Positions 31,070 through 41,814 of a DNA stretch of 64,000 bases are shown here, piece by piece. The notes under the pieces were generated by a model. The model had not been told where the DNA came from. It was given only the letters and a program-made list of their open reading frames with translations, and did not search any database. The stretch lies in contig CP154955.1 in assembly GCA_039621445.1 (NCBI GenBank), positions 54,999,341-55,063,340 on the forward strand, given 5' to 3'. Positions within the stretch are counted from its first letter, which is position 1. Each line of letters begins with the position of its first letter. A program made the position numbers and the translations under genes. This stretch comes from Euglena gracilis (lineage: Eukaryota; Euglenida; Euglenophyceae; Euglenales).

Positions 31070-31670
31070 CTTGCTCGGCCAAAAATGAAAAGCGCCGAAA
31101 AGTGTCCAAAAGTGCGGGGGGTTGGGGGTGAAAGAATGCCAGCGGCGAGCACGTTCTTCCAGGTAAAATATAAATGGCCAAAAGTGAAGCAAAAAATGCG
31201 ATGCTCGTTCTCAGTTCATCATCTCATCATCACTATGGTGGTGATAATTAAAGGCTGAACCAGATGTACCCCCCTAATAACTTCTCCCCTGGTATATTTT
31301 GGGACCTTTTGGGAGCGATGTTTTGGTGCCTTATCCCTCCAAAGTCATTTGGACAGTCCATTGATGGACCGATTCACCACTGCTCCTTGAATACATTTGG
31401 TGCAGAATACTGTTCTTATCAAAAAATTGACGTACTTCCATTCATCATTCCATTCCATTCATCGGACATCCATTCATAGTTCAATTCGTCAGACAACAAA
31501 ACATTGTTGCAAATCACATGATTTTTTCGTACCGACCACCTCCTGAGTTTCCAGCATGGATCACCTCGTTCCTCGAAGCGTGATCTTTTTCGGTCTTCCC
31601 CCCGGCAAGATCGACAAAGCTTCAGCCCATTTGGCATTTTTATAAAAAGCAAAAAAACAAAACAAAAAAA
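31070..31670. other. intron, no gene seen
   Basis: Unique sequence; TTCATTCATTCCATTCATT-type words at about 31435-31480. Confidence 0.35.
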
Positions 31671-31679
31671 CCCACTCAC

Positions 31680-31798
31680 ATAGCCCCGTTTTCGAACCAC
31701 CCCATGTAGAGCGAAACACCGCCGCCACACTTGGGCCCGGCGATGCCCCGGGGCTTGGTCTGCATGCACGGCGGGGGCGTCTGCATCACCCGCCGCAC
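31680..31798 (-). CDS. internal exon (gene 2)
   Basis: The acceptor GCGGTGTAG and an ideal donor (GTGAGT) enclose VRRVMQTPPPCMQTKPRGIA, then GPKCGGGVSLYMGWFENGA. Thirty-nine codons plus two bases: entry phase 0 fits the exon at 34841, and the exit (AT) is completed by the first base of the exon at 30767 (ATT, Ile). The two Cys and the Gly-rich GPKCGGGVSLYMGWFENG suggest a compact loop-rich fold, but I recognise no family. This is the exon with the cleanest splice signals of the gene. Confidence 0.75.
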
Positions 31799-32063
31799 CT
31801 ACACCGCATTGGGGTCAGCGGGCACACGCCTAAACCCCCCCCTCCAAATGACGGGGCGGGGCGCCCCATTACTCGCACCATCTTTTTGACCTTCCCCCCG
31901 CCCCAGTATTTGGGCGCTACCCAACATCATGGAATTCCCGCACAGACTTTTTGTGAGGAGTGACAAATCCTCCGATTTTGCTCCTTACGCCACTGTCCAT
32001 CCGTCTCTTTTATCCCTCCCCCAAAACCTGCTGCGAAGCACTCACAGCAGCAAGCGTTGTGGA

Positions 32064-32468
32064 CAGGCATTTGCTTAAGGACCTCCGGGGGGGTACTGGC
32101 TAGCCAATCGGCTAGACACTAGAAAAAATGGACTAGCTAGACCCCCCTCCCCCCCGGGAGGGGGGGGTCCGGGGGTCCCCTGAACTGGAAAAATAAGGTT
32201 TTTAATAGGTTTTGGGCTGATTTTGTTCCAAAAATTCCAAAAAAAGGCCAAAAACGGGCATTTTTGGCCATTTTTGGGGGTCCCAAAAAATTTTTTCAGC
32301 GCTTCGTGCCGGTCACTGGAAATTTTTTTCCCACTAGCTAGCCCTGCTAGCACACCCCCCCCAGGGGGGGGGGTCTGCTAGAAATCCCACTAGCCAAATT
32401 TGGACTAGCTGCAGTCCAGCCCCCCCCCTGGGGGGGGGGGGTACTGCAATCCCTTAAGCAAATGCCTG
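32064..32468. mobile_element. TIR element, CAGGCATTTGCTTAAGG ends
   Basis: CAGGCATTTGCTTAAGG at 32064 is repeated in reverse complement at 32452-32468. Inside are further inverted words (GCTAGCC/GGCTAG, CTAGCTAGACCCCC) and CCCC/GGGG tracts. It is 405 bp long and non-coding. Confidence 0.75.
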
Positions 32469-32639
32469 GTTGTGGAATATTTTTTTGGCATCGCTGATCT
32501 CTTGGGCCAAAAAAAAACTGAGGGTGCCCCATTATTGGAACCATCTTTTTCAGCCTGCCCCCTGCCCCGTTATTTGGGCACTGCCCACTCAAAGGGCATT
32601 GCCCCATTATTTGGGGAGGGGGGTTTAGATCGCTATGCA

Positions 32640-32800
32640 GGACGGAGGTCCGTAAACAAAAAAAAATTTATTTCACTCAATGCAAAATCCACCGAAACAA
32701 TGGCCATGGTTTGGCAAAACCAGGTCGGCTGACGGGATTCCTGGCATCCTTGGACAGTTCCCCATCCGGGTTTCTCGACCTGTTACTTTTCGACCCTGTT
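32640..32800 (+). repeat. dispersed repeat family T, copy 2
   Basis: GGTCCGTAAACAAAAAAA, GGGATTCCTGGCATCCTTGG and CCCCATCCGGGTTTCTCGAC match 2815-3060 in order. Confidence 0.55.
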
Positions 32801-32809
32801 CGACCCCCG

Positions 32810-34260
32810 CAGCGGCCCTTGGCTGGCCCTCAAGCATCCTGTCAAGACCGCCCTGGTGGCATGGCAAGTCAGCTGGTAAGGGTCGAGTGGAGGTCCCCCC
32901 AGAGGGTGGAGGGCGGCTCGTTTGCACTTTCCGAGGGTGCCTTCGAAATCCCAAAATCTTTTCAACAACCTTCGAAAGCTTTTCCGTGCTGGTGCTAATT
33001 ATGAATTCCCAACGAGCAACCCTCCCACGAAGACAAGGTAGCAGCAAATACAGCATGTAGTGGGGTTGGGGGGGGGGGGCGGGTGGAAATCTGCCGGAAA
33101 CGCATTTTTTTGAAAGGTTTCTGGTGAAATCCAACATGCATTTTCTTCGCATGATCCATACTCCTTGAATTTCGAATTTTTTTGGGATAATTTTGGAAAA
33201 TTTTACGACAAGATAGGAAGACCTTTGAGGGTTTGCAAGGTACACTCAACTTTTCTGAATTCCCTGACAGTCAAAAAATGCAAACAATTTGCTCCCTCCA
33301 CTCCGTTTTAGCGCCCCACAGCATAGCTGCCCCCTCTCAGAGCCAACCACTGAACAAACATCCTATTCACAGCACTGGAATGACGCAGAGCATTCCAAAG
33401 ACAGGCCACAGCATGCTACCCAGTTGCACGCGGCCACAGGTCCTGGAAATCATTTGGCCCCCCATGACGGATGGAAGATGGAGGATGGATGGAAACCATC
33501 CTCCCGCCCCCCCCCCATGCCAACCTGTTTGTTTTCACAGGGAGTCCTCTGTGAGCCCCCACACATTACCTTCCGCACAGACATTATACACAAAAAAAAC
33601 GAAGTCAATTTCTCCCCCAACTTGCAAAACCCCCAACAAACCCCAGGGACCGACTGAACAAAGGGCGGCCCAGCGCCTCCCTCCTCCCTGGTGAAGAAAA
33701 TGACAGGGTCCAAGGAGGGTGGCCAAAAAGACCCGAAAACTTACAAACCTTATTTGCCCGAGTTTCGTATAAAAAATGTCTATTTTGACAAAAAAAAACG
33801 TCAGATATGACGTTGTGGGGGTATTGTGGGTGGGGGGGAGCCGGATTTTGAAACCCCAAAATATGACACACAGGTGTTATTTTTTGGATCCGTTTTTGGA
33901 AACCTCCAGAGGGTGCTGGAAATCTCCAGGAAGGGGGGGTCTTATTTTGGGGGAGTCTTAATTTGAATTTTTCTTGACCGATCTTGGCCCGAAAAAATCA
34001 TCACTCTAAAAAAACACAAAGAATTCCTTTGTCACTTCGTGACATGTGTACATTGGTAATTTTGACAATTTGAATACCTTTCGGTCTCAAAAATACCCAA
34101 AAAATCAGAGTCTTCAGCATTTTGTGCCCAAACACAGGGCTTCTGGTCATTTTGGAGTATTTTTCTCTCTGCCTTAACGCCTCATGCCGTCGGGGGGATT
34201 TGAATTCAGAGGGTGGTCCGATTTTGGGATTTTTGCTCAATCGGCCCCGGGGTCTCATTC
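32810..34260. other. intron, no firm gene
   Basis: A + strand CCCCCGCAG..GTAAGG pair (32812-32876) encloses a short open frame, but against the strand of every other exon. The rest is unique or A/T-tract sequence. Confidence 0.35.
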
Positions 34261-34269
34261 AGACATTTT

Positions 34270-34680
34270 TAAGGCGCTTTGAAAAAAACCTGCCTTAAAA
34301 AAAAAGAGGCCAAAATGCCTTGAAACCCTTTAAAAACCTTTAGATGTATTCGTCCTGGAAAATTTTTCGAATTGCAAGCAAAAAAAGAAGTCGGTAAAGA
34401 CAAGTCAACGCCAGGAAAAAAATGCAGGCATCGCTGAAAAATTGTATATCCACCCAAAACTCAAAAAATGAGTTACTGAACTGTTTGATTTTCAACCTGG
34501 ACCGACGTTAGTTCGATTCCCAGATGGCTCTTTGACTGCCCTTGGAAAAAAGATGCCCCAAAAATTCTTAAAAATTCTCAAAATGCCTTTGAAAACCTTT
34601 AAAAAAACGTAAAAAAAAACGGCCTAAATTTTTTTATAAAAAACACCTTAAAAAGGTTTTGAAAATTTCGCCTGAAGAAA
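34270..34680 (+). repeat. dispersed repeat family T, copy 3
   Basis: CCTTAAAAAAAAAGAGGCCA, GGCATCGCTGAAAAATT, ATCCACCCAAAACTCAAAAA and TTTGATTTTCAACC fit the family order; closest to 48.29-48.66 kb, including the CCTTTAAAAAAA tail. Confidence 0.5.
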
Positions 34681-34840
34681 TGATGCCTGGTTCCGTTTTG
34701 GGGGCGGGGGTACAAACCCCCACTTCGACAGACCAAGCCAGCCAAATAAAATTATGCAAACGCCGGGGGTTTAGCGGCCGGGAACAGCGGCCGGGAACAC
34801 CTCGATTTGACCCTCCTTCATCCCCGGCGGAGGGGCAGAC

Positions 34841-34888
34841 CTCATCGTCGTGGCGCCGCTGCAGTTCCACCTCCCGCCGCTCCGCCTC
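34841..34888 (-). CDS. short internal exon, coiled coil (gene 2)
   Basis: After GGTGCCTGTCGGAG the frame reads EAERREVELQRRHDDE and meets a GTCTGC donor: exactly 16 codons, phase 0 at both ends, in phase with the exon at 31680. The open frame extends upstream (WRCLSE), so a longer exon is possible. Glu/Arg alternation is typical of coiled coils. GC3 is high. The short length makes chance harder to exclude. Confidence 0.45.
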
Positions 34889-34964
34889 CTCCGACAGGCA
34901 CCGCCAGAGGGAGGAGGGCGGGGTGGGGGGTGACCATTCACGTAAACCCCCCTAATAGCAGCGC

Positions 34965-35125
34965 GGGGCCGCTACAAGCGCCGGGTACAAATAAAAGCGC
35001 ACAAGCGCATCCCCGTTTTGATGGGATTTCTGAAGGAAATCAACAAAAATCGCACAGGTAGGGTCCAAGTAGAAGTGCACCCCCCGCCGCCGGAGGCGGC
35101 AGTCCGCTATAAGCGCACCCGTGAA
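34965..35125. repeat. CTACAAGCGC family, copies 2 and 3
   Basis: GCTACAAGCGCCGGGTACAA and GGTAGGGTCCAAGTAGAAGT..CGCTATAAGCGCACCCGTG are two adjacent diverged copies of the unit at 23.50 kb. Confidence 0.6.
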
Positions 35126-35129
35126 ATGT

Positions 35130-35815
35130 TCCCTGAAAAATCACCAAAAACCCCAATTTCAGACACGAAAATGATCAATGAATGAATAAGGAGAACCAAG
35201 TTGTGCTAAAAAATTAATATATTTGAAAAATCGGAATAAAGGAATAAAGGAGGATAGAGAGTTGCACCAAATCATTTTAGATTGTGCTTGGACCATGCAA
35301 AACTGCAAAAATTGTTTGCGGCCATAAAATGCAGCAAAAAATGTTTGCATTCTTCTCAGGCAAGTTTTGTGTGTTTTGGTCCGCCCAACTAATCCCCCAC
35401 CACAAAACCCCCTCCCAAATAAGGCCCCCTACCGATTTAAAGCAAAAACTGACCACCAAAAATGTACCCCCCCCCCGGATTTTCGGAAAAAAATCCCAAG
35501 AAAAAACACAACCCAAATTGTGTTATGTCACCAAAATGGGCATTTATCTCAGGTGGTCTACTTTGCACTTCGGCTTTTCAGGGTTCTTTTTCCCAAACAA
35601 AGAGACAGTTTTTTCTGCTTCACTTCTCGTCGGAGAAAATGAGATTCACCCACTTTTTCGTGTTTTCAGCTGGGGCGAGGCTGGCTGGCTTTTTAGTGAC
35701 CCCAGGGAGATTTTCCTCGTTTTTTTTCTGATTCCTGGTAGAAGCTAAAAATGGCCCCCAATGTGGAATTTTTACTCAAATTAGAAATCAAAATTGTTAA
35801 ATATGTGTGATTCCT
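35130..35815. other. intron, no gene seen
   Basis: AT-rich unique sequence with a few C tracts (35400-35480). Confidence 0.35.
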
Positions 35816-35819
35816 AATT

Positions 35820-36067
35820 GTATCTACATCAGGGGTTTTTTTTAAGACAGGGGGGAGGGGGGTCCCAGGGGGACCCACTCTCGTTTCCCCAAAAATGGCC
35901 AAGAATCACGAAAAATGCTAAAAATAGCACCTTTTTCAAAAAATTTCGGTGCCTTTGGCACCAAATAGTAAATCCCACCTCCCCCTTGGGGGGGGGAGGA
36001 CCCGGGGGGGGGGGGGCTCGGCCGGACCCCACCGGGGTTCAAGACTAAAAGAAAACCCTGATCTACA
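35820..36067. mobile_element. TIR element family 1, copy A
   Basis: The ends TCTACATCAGGGGTTTTTTT..AAGAC and GACTAAAAGAAAACCCTGAT..GTAGA (reverse-complement sense) are inverted. The core contains ATGCTAAAAATAGCACC and TTTCGGTGCCTTTGGCACCA. Length about 248 bp. Relatives are at 40.89, 59.84 and 61.13 kb. Confidence 0.8.
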
Positions 36068-36099
36068 CAAACACCAGGGGGGGGGGGTTGGTCCCAACC

Positions 36100-36310
36100 C
36101 TGGCCAACCAGCCAATTTCCCTTGAAAATGGCCATTTTTGGGCCCTCAGGCCTTCGGTGCCGGGGGGGGGGGGGGCGGGCTGCAACAGCACCCACCACCC
36201 GTCCTCCCCCCGAGGGGGGGGTTTGAAAGTGCCTCTCCGATCCCCCCCCCTGCCCGCCATAGCATCTACCCACCCCCTGGGGAAGGGGCAGGTCCTTCTA
36301 CAAAGGGGCC
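36100..36310. repeat. GCACC family copy
   Basis: CCCTTGAAAATGGCC, CAGGCCTTCGGTGCCGG, CAACAGCACCCACCACCC and GGGGCAGGTCCTTCTACAAA fit the family at 5.8, 15.66 and 46.98 kb. Confidence 0.55.
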
Positions 36311-36338
36311 CGTCCCCCCCCCAAATCCAAAGCCCCAC

Positions 36339-36399
36339 GCCCCTCTGGCCGCGTCTGCTCCGCCTCCAAGCCGGCCTGGACATCGACGTAGGGCAGGGC
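36339..36399 (-). CDS. short internal exon (gene 2)
   Basis: The acceptor GTCCCCCAG opens ALPYVDVQAGLEAEQTRPEG before a GTGGGG donor. Entry phase 0 continues from the exon at 37429. The exit leaves one base and does not fit the next recognised exon (34888), so an exon is missing or the donor is elsewhere. GC3 is high and the composition is protein-like. The function is unknown. Confidence 0.5.
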
Positions 36400-36767
36400 C
36401 TGGGGGACGGTGCAGGGCCAAAAAAATGGTCAAAAAACTGGCGCCGGGTCATTTTCGTGTTTTTTTGCCGACTCCCCCGGGAGGGGGGAGGGGGTCCGGG
36501 ACAAAACCCAGTCAGTAAACAAAACATGCAAAATGTGTCGTCGCCTTTGGAAGACGAGCCTCAAAACCAAGCATCCGATGCACAAACTGCACCAGTTCAG
36601 GTGGGACAGAAATGACTTGTGTATATGATCCACGAAACCTATGCAGTACCACAATTTTCCTGGAAAAATAGTATAACCCCCCAAAAACGAGAAGCACAAA
36701 CAATGATTTTTGGATGCAAACAATGATGGATTAAGATGTCATGTTCAGGGAAAACAAAAGGAGAATG

Positions 36768-36829
36768 ATGAGACAATCAACCAGTTGACTGGATGCCCAG
36801 ATGAGACAATCAACCAGTTGACTGGATGC
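36768..36829 (+). repeat. 29-bp direct duplication with palindrome
   Basis: ATGAGACAATCAACCAGTTG plus nine bases occurs twice with a 4-base spacer (period 33). CCAGTTGACTGG within it is nearly palindromic. Confidence 0.95.
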
Positions 36830-36834
36830 AATAC

Positions 36835-37340
36835 AACACATTGAGTGCAGCTGAGACAGTCGTACATTATACCTGTCCATTGCAGCTCCTATTCGCAAAG
36901 AACTTGACAAAATAACAGCCTATTGATTACAGCGAAATGATTAGAATAATCAGAGGGTTTGCTTCCTTTGAGGCAGATTATCTTAATGGACGCCACAACT
37001 GTACCACGTACTGCTGGAAGAAGTCCAGCCTCACATGCGGAAAGAACCACATGAGATGATAAATGCACAAAAATGGAAACGGATTGGAAAATTTGGAATC
37101 AAGGTGCCATCGAACGTCACAACAAAGGAGATCAGAAAAACGAGGTTCTTGCCTCCGGACAGCCATTTTCGATGGGCATAGGAAAAGTACGCAGGGGGGA
37201 AATGGCGTGGAAAAAGTGATGGGGAAATTGAGGTCGTTCCCATCATTTCTTCCCCATCATTTTTGGCAGGACTGAAGGCGAGCCCAGGGAGCAAAGAAGC
37301 TGCAAAGATAACCATCCCCGAACACCCCTCAAAAAATATA
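36835..37340. other. intron, no gene seen
   Basis: Unique sequence; ATGATGGGAA/CCCATCATTT words resemble those at 27.1 kb. Confidence 0.35.
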
Positions 37341-37344
37341 CCCG

Positions 37345-37428
37345 CACACACACAACATACACTCACACACACCCCACACAACACGCACAAGCCGACACCC
37401 ACAGACACACAAACTTACACACACACAC
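37345..37428 (+). repeat. CA microsatellite at a 5' splice site
   Basis: About 85 bases of imperfect CA repeats; in the transcript it starts GTGTGTGTGTGTAAG exactly at the donor of the exon at 37429. Confidence 0.9.
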
Positions 37429-37500
37429 CTCTGTTGGGCTCCCCCCGCCTGGCGCTGCAGGGGGGCCCATCACAGGCAGGGGAACGTCATTTAGGCGGGG
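37429..37500 (-). CDS. internal exon, proline-rich (gene 2, most 5' seen)
   Basis: A clean acceptor (CTTGCCTCAG) and a donor at the first GT of a GT tract enclose exactly 24 codons: PRLNDVPLPVMGPPAAPGGG, then SPTE. Phase 0 at both ends, in phase with the exon at 36399. It is probably a disordered linker. It is the most upstream exon I can assign to gene 2; the start codon and promoter must lie between here and the transporter gene's end at 42.77 kb, or this is still far from the 5' end. Confidence 0.55.
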
Positions 37501-37689
37501 CTGAGGCAAGCACACAAAAAGAAGGTGGAGACCAAGCATAGCCTCCGGCGGCCGGCCAAGCTACCAGACCCCACTGAGCCGTAAATGATGTGACTGCAGA
37601 CTTTTCCACACTTCCCTGACAGCAAACTTTGACAGTCCGGAGAAAAATTGCAGGGGAAAAAATATGGGAAACATTTTGTCCAATGTGCC

Positions 37690-38160
37690 TTTCCGAAACC
37701 CCCCCAAAAATAAGGCCCCCCCCTGAACGTTCCAAGCAAAAATCCATGAAATGGACCCCCCCCAAAATCCATGAAATGGACCCCCCCCATGAATAAGATC
37801 TGGCCCTTCCGAGAACAAATCCATGAAATGGACCCCCCATAAAAGTGGAAAAGGATGCCTGAAGGAAGGCACGACAAGAAGAGGTGAAAGGAAAACTTTC
37901 TGAATTGTGTCACTTCTTCAGCTGCCTCTGCCAACAATCCATGAAACAAGTCTTCAACAAAAGCATTTTGTGCCATGCGAGTCTGTATGAACGTAAAATG
38001 ACGTGAGAATCAGTGCTCAAAGGGCATTGCACAATAATTTTCCAAACAAAAATTTTCCAGGAAAAATCCATAAAATGGACCCCCCATGAATAAGACCACA
38101 CCTTCGGGCTTTCCAGCAACCGACCCATGAAATGGACCCAGGGTCTTATTTTGGGGGGGG
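37690..38160. repeat. CCATGAAATGGACCCC word cluster
   Basis: TCCATGAAATGGACCCCCC or a one-base variant occurs six times (37741-38140), mixed with AATAAGGCCCCC and GTCTTATTTTGGGG. The word itself contains the palindrome-like CCATgaaATGG. Confidence 0.85.
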
Positions 38161-38164
38161 TTAC

Positions 38165-39170
38165 GCCTTGGGGGGGGGAGGGCAGAACGGCAAGGCGTGG
38201 GGGGGGGGGGTGGTCGACCTCCCCCCACCCGGGAGGTGGGGAGGGGGGTGGGTCGGCCCCCCCCCACCCACCACAGCATTTTCACCGATTTTGGGGAAAG
38301 GGGGATGTTGGCCGAAAAAAAAAATGGAATTTTTTTGAAAAATGAACCCAAAATACATGATTTTTTTACGGAAAACCACATTTTTTCACAAAAAAATCTC
38401 AAAAATTTCAGGGTTAAAAACTGGTAGTTTTTAGGAGGGGGTGAAAAAAACGAAGGTCAAAAAAATTGGACCAAGTTTTGGCACAGTCAAATTTTACTGA
38501 CATTTTTTCTCTTGGAGATTTCTTGATTTTCAACAGCATTTTTTGCTTCAAAAACCTCTCGACATCAACAATTGAGAAATGTTTTTTTTTTTTTTTTTGT
38601 TGTTTTTTTTCTTTTTTTTTTTTTTTGTTCTGACATTTGAGGGAAAAATGTTGATGAAAAAATGTTGAAAATTTGGAACCAAAGACGCTGGGAAAATTTT
38701 TGGGGGTCCAAAATTTGGTGCTCCCGGAAATACGGGAAGAGGTGGGGGGGGGTCGACCCCCCCCTCCACCCACCATCTCCACCCACCATGCAGGGGGTGG
38801 GGGGGGGTGGTCGACCCCCCCACCCACCACCCTGGCTGTTCGGCCGATTCCCGTTCTGCCCTGGAGGGGGGGGGGGGGCGGGGGGTAATGGAGAGGATTT
38901 TTAAAACTTTTGTAAATTTCTTAGTTTTGCATAAAAATAAGCATTTTGTTGACCAAAAAAATGCCAAAAATGCCAAAAAAATTGACAAAAAATTTGGTCA
39001 CTGGAGAAAATTGGGGGCCAAAATGAGTATTTTTTCATTGTCAAAGACATTTTCCAGCAAAAATCCGAAAAATCACCAGGGAAAAAAACGCAAAAAGAAC
39101 AAAAAACCCCGCAAATTTTGCCAAAACTGAAAAACACAAAAAGTAAAAAAAAAGTGTTTGCGTTCCCCCC
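38165..39170. other. G/C-tract and A/T-tract sequence, no gene
   Basis: GGTCGACC words beside GGGG/CCCC tracts occur at 38.21 and 38.74-38.82 kb (GGTGGTCGACCCCCC). A T-rich block is at 38580-38630. Frames here are repeat artefacts. Confidence 0.4.
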
Positions 39171-39189
39171 CCCTGCTCTTTGCCAAAAA

Positions 39190-39590
39190 AATAACCCCCC
39201 CCCCAATAAGTGCACGGGTGGGCACATTTTAAGGATGTAGTTCCGGACCCCAAGGGGTACGCACTTATTAGGGCACTGCGCACTTATTAGGGCAAAACCC
39301 AAAATACTTACTTTCCCCCCACTCTTTTTTAACTTCCCCCCTATTTTGTGATGTCAAGCAATGAATCAAGTCATTATGTGTCAAATTTGGGCTTGGATGA
39401 TGAAAGTATTTAGTCTGAGAAGGACAGTCCTGAAGAATGTGTGTTCTTTTCCGACCTGAGATGTGACAGTCATTTCTACTTTGGAGGGGTGCGCACTTTT
39501 TAGGGAGGTAGTTTCGGACCCTTGGGGGGTGCACACTTATTAGGGGCACTGCACATAATTAGGGCACTGCGCACTTATTAGGGAAAGGGG
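39190..39590. repeat. GCGCACTTATTAGGG word cluster
   Basis: GCACTTATTAGGGC-type words occur five to six times, with AATAAGTGCAC as the inverted form at 39207. ATGTAGTTCCGGACCC/GGTAGTTTCGGACCC also repeats. Confidence 0.75.
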
Positions 39591-39592
39591 TT

Positions 39593-39992
39593 TACCCCCC
39601 CAAATAATGAACCCCCCCCGGTTTATTATTTGGACACTCGAAGTCGGGGTCCAGGGGGAGGTTTATTATTTGGGGGGGTTATTATTTGGGCAAAATTTTC
39701 GAAGTCAAAAAAAAAACTAAAAAACCCACCACAGACTCAACAGGCTCCAATGGTCACTTTTTTTGCATTTGTGGGCTTTTTGAAAAATGGGTGCTTTTGG
39801 CAAAATTTCTGCACCAATTTCATCCATTTTTGTGATTTGTTGCAACATTTCTGCTGCTTTTCCCTCTTTTTTCTATGCCTTCACAGCTGCCAGAGGAGGC
39901 TTATTATTTGGGCAGCCGAAGTCGGTGCTCAGGGGGGGTTATTATTTGGGTTCATTATTTGGGGGTGTTATTATTTGGGAGGGGGGTTTACC
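39593..39992. repeat. TTATTATTTGGGG word cluster (possible TIR unit)
   Basis: The left end ACCCCCCCAAATAATGAACC is inverted to the right end GGTTCATTATTTGGGGG (about 39948). TTATTATTTGGG recurs six times, and CGAAGTCGG.TCCAGGGGG appears in both halves. Confidence 0.7.
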
Positions 39993-39999
39993 AGCAATT

Positions 40000-40220
40000 T
40001 CCCTCAAATTTTGAATTTTCCCAAAATCAAAAATCAACATTTCCCCATAATATGTTTTCCCATGATATTGTTTCTCGCAATTTTTTCTCCTGTAATTTTT
40101 TTCTGCACTGTAAAGTACAAAAACTCAGACCTTTGGGATGCCCTCTCTGCTGCCCTTTCTTTTGCACAGGGTTAAGCAAGTTGTGATTTTTTGATCGGCC
40201 TGACAGGGGGGTCTCAAATG
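40000..40220. other. AT-rich intergenic sequence, no gene seen
   Basis: Contains TTTTTTCTGCACTGTA, which recurs as TTTTTGACTGCACTGTA at 46.39 kb. Confidence 0.35.
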
Positions 40221-40479
40221 GGAGGGAAGTTTGAACCCCCCCCAATATAAAGCCCCTCCCAGGGGAGTTTGGTTTTGCGCCCGAAAAAAAGCCCCCCCCC
40301 CCCCCGGCATAGCCGGTGTGCTGCAATCCAGACAAATTTGTCCAGGTGGATTTTGGGTGGACATGACAATTTGACACCAGATATAAAATTTAAAGCCGGG
40401 GGGGCTTTATATTTGGAGGGTGTGACTTATGAGGGCAGATATTACCTCAGGCGGCGCATCTCGTGGCGCTTCCTTTCTT

Positions 40480-40800
40480 TGTCGATGTGCGCATTTGCGC
40501 ACATCGACCTTTTTTATGACAATGACAAGATATGACCGGCGTGCCTGAGCCTGAAACGATACCCTGAAGCTTGGCTGTATGAGAAACTGGTGGTCAGTGT
40601 GAGCAAATGTGCAAATGGACGGTGTGCGCAAATGCGGACACCAACCGTTTGCATAGTTGTGAAAAGGGCCATGTGTGCAGCTGCAATTGATGTGTTTGTA
40701 AAATTGTGCAACGGTTGGCTTGCCAAATGCGAAAACAGGCTTTTTGGTCGGTTTGCACATCTGCGCCCACCAACCACTTGTGCAACTTAACACACAAACA
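40480..40800. repeat. GTGCGCAAATGCGCAC palindrome cluster A
   Basis: GATGTGCGCATTTGCGCACATCGACC (40486-40508) is a long near-perfect palindrome, followed by degraded copies at 40615-40650, 40750-40775 and elsewhere. Confidence 0.75.
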
Positions 40801-40888
40801 CACGTACCATTTGGAGGGGGTGGCACCACTGCGGCTTGGAAATCCTTAAGTGCGAGGTATTCGGTAGAATTTAACCACCAGCCTGCAG

Positions 40889-41185
40889 GCCCAAGCAGGG
40901 GTTTTTTTAAGACCGGGAGGGAGGGGGGGAGGGGGTCGGCACCCCCCCCCCCCCCCCAAGGGGTCCCCCCCCCCCCCCCCCGGGGGGAGGGGGGTCCCGG
41001 GGGACCCACCCACTTTTGCCTGAAAAGGCTAAAAATAGCACTGTTTTCAAAATTTTCGGCGCCTTTGGCGCCGAAAAAGATATACCTACCCCCACCCCCC
41101 GGGAGGGGGGGTCCAAGGGACCCACCCACCCTACCCCCCCCCCGGGGGAGGGGGTCCAAGACTAAAAAAAAACCCTGGGCCCAAG
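40889..41185. mobile_element. TIR element family 1, copy B
   Basis: The ends GCCCAAGCAGGGGTTTTTTT..AAGACC and GACTAAAAAAAAACCCTGGG..C are inverted. The core contains GGCTAAAAATAGCACTG and TTTTCGGCGCCTTTGGCGCC. Length about 297 bp. Confidence 0.8.
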
Positions 41186-41589
41186 TTTGGGCATTGGCAA
41201 TTGAAGCCATGAAAACCCATTTCTTAGCCCCTGAAACATTACAATAAACAACACTTCCGGGTTTTATCCTGAAAAACTTAGTGTAAAAGTGCCCTTCACC
41301 CCCAGTATTTCAGTCCGAAAATGAGGAACAGTTGATTGGCTGGAAATGGATGTGTCTGCTGACTTGGAAATCCCGGTGGTCAGGGGGCCATATAATGCAA
41401 TGCACTGACACGCTTCATTTGAGGTTCTCAGACAAACCTTACAACATCACCACTTTGAGCACAACACCTCCACAATCTGCTCTCATCCTGTTTCGATCCC
41501 TCTCTCGTCTCAGAAGTCTTTGTTGCCAAGGCTTCAAAATGAAAGAGAATTTTGGTCGGTGCCCACAATTGAAAAGCAACCAGTTCAAA

Positions 41590-41810
41590 GGCTGATGTGC
41601 GCAATTGTGCACACCAACCGCAAACATATTAGCATTCAACATAGGGGGTCCAGCACCACAGGAATACAAGGGAGAAATATCACAGTGTTGACATTCATTT
41701 TCCAGCTCCGAACACACTGCCATAAGAGGCTCTTGGTTGGTCTTAAAGTGGTCGGTGTGCGCAAATGCACACGTCGTCCATGTGCGCATTTGCGCACACC
41801 AACATCATTT
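41590..41810. repeat. GTGCGCAAATGCGCAC palindrome cluster B
   Basis: GATGTGCGCAATTGTGCACACC at 41594, GGTGTGCGCAAATGCACACG at 41753 and CATGTGCGCATTTGCGCACACC at 41779 repeat the word of cluster A. Confidence 0.75.
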
Positions 41811-41814
41811 CTGC

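Noticed and set aside
32812-32876. + strand exon-like frame between CCCCCGCAG and GTAAGG
   Set aside because: Good splice words, but the 21-codon frame has no partner exon on the + strand and lies in an intron of a minus-strand gene.
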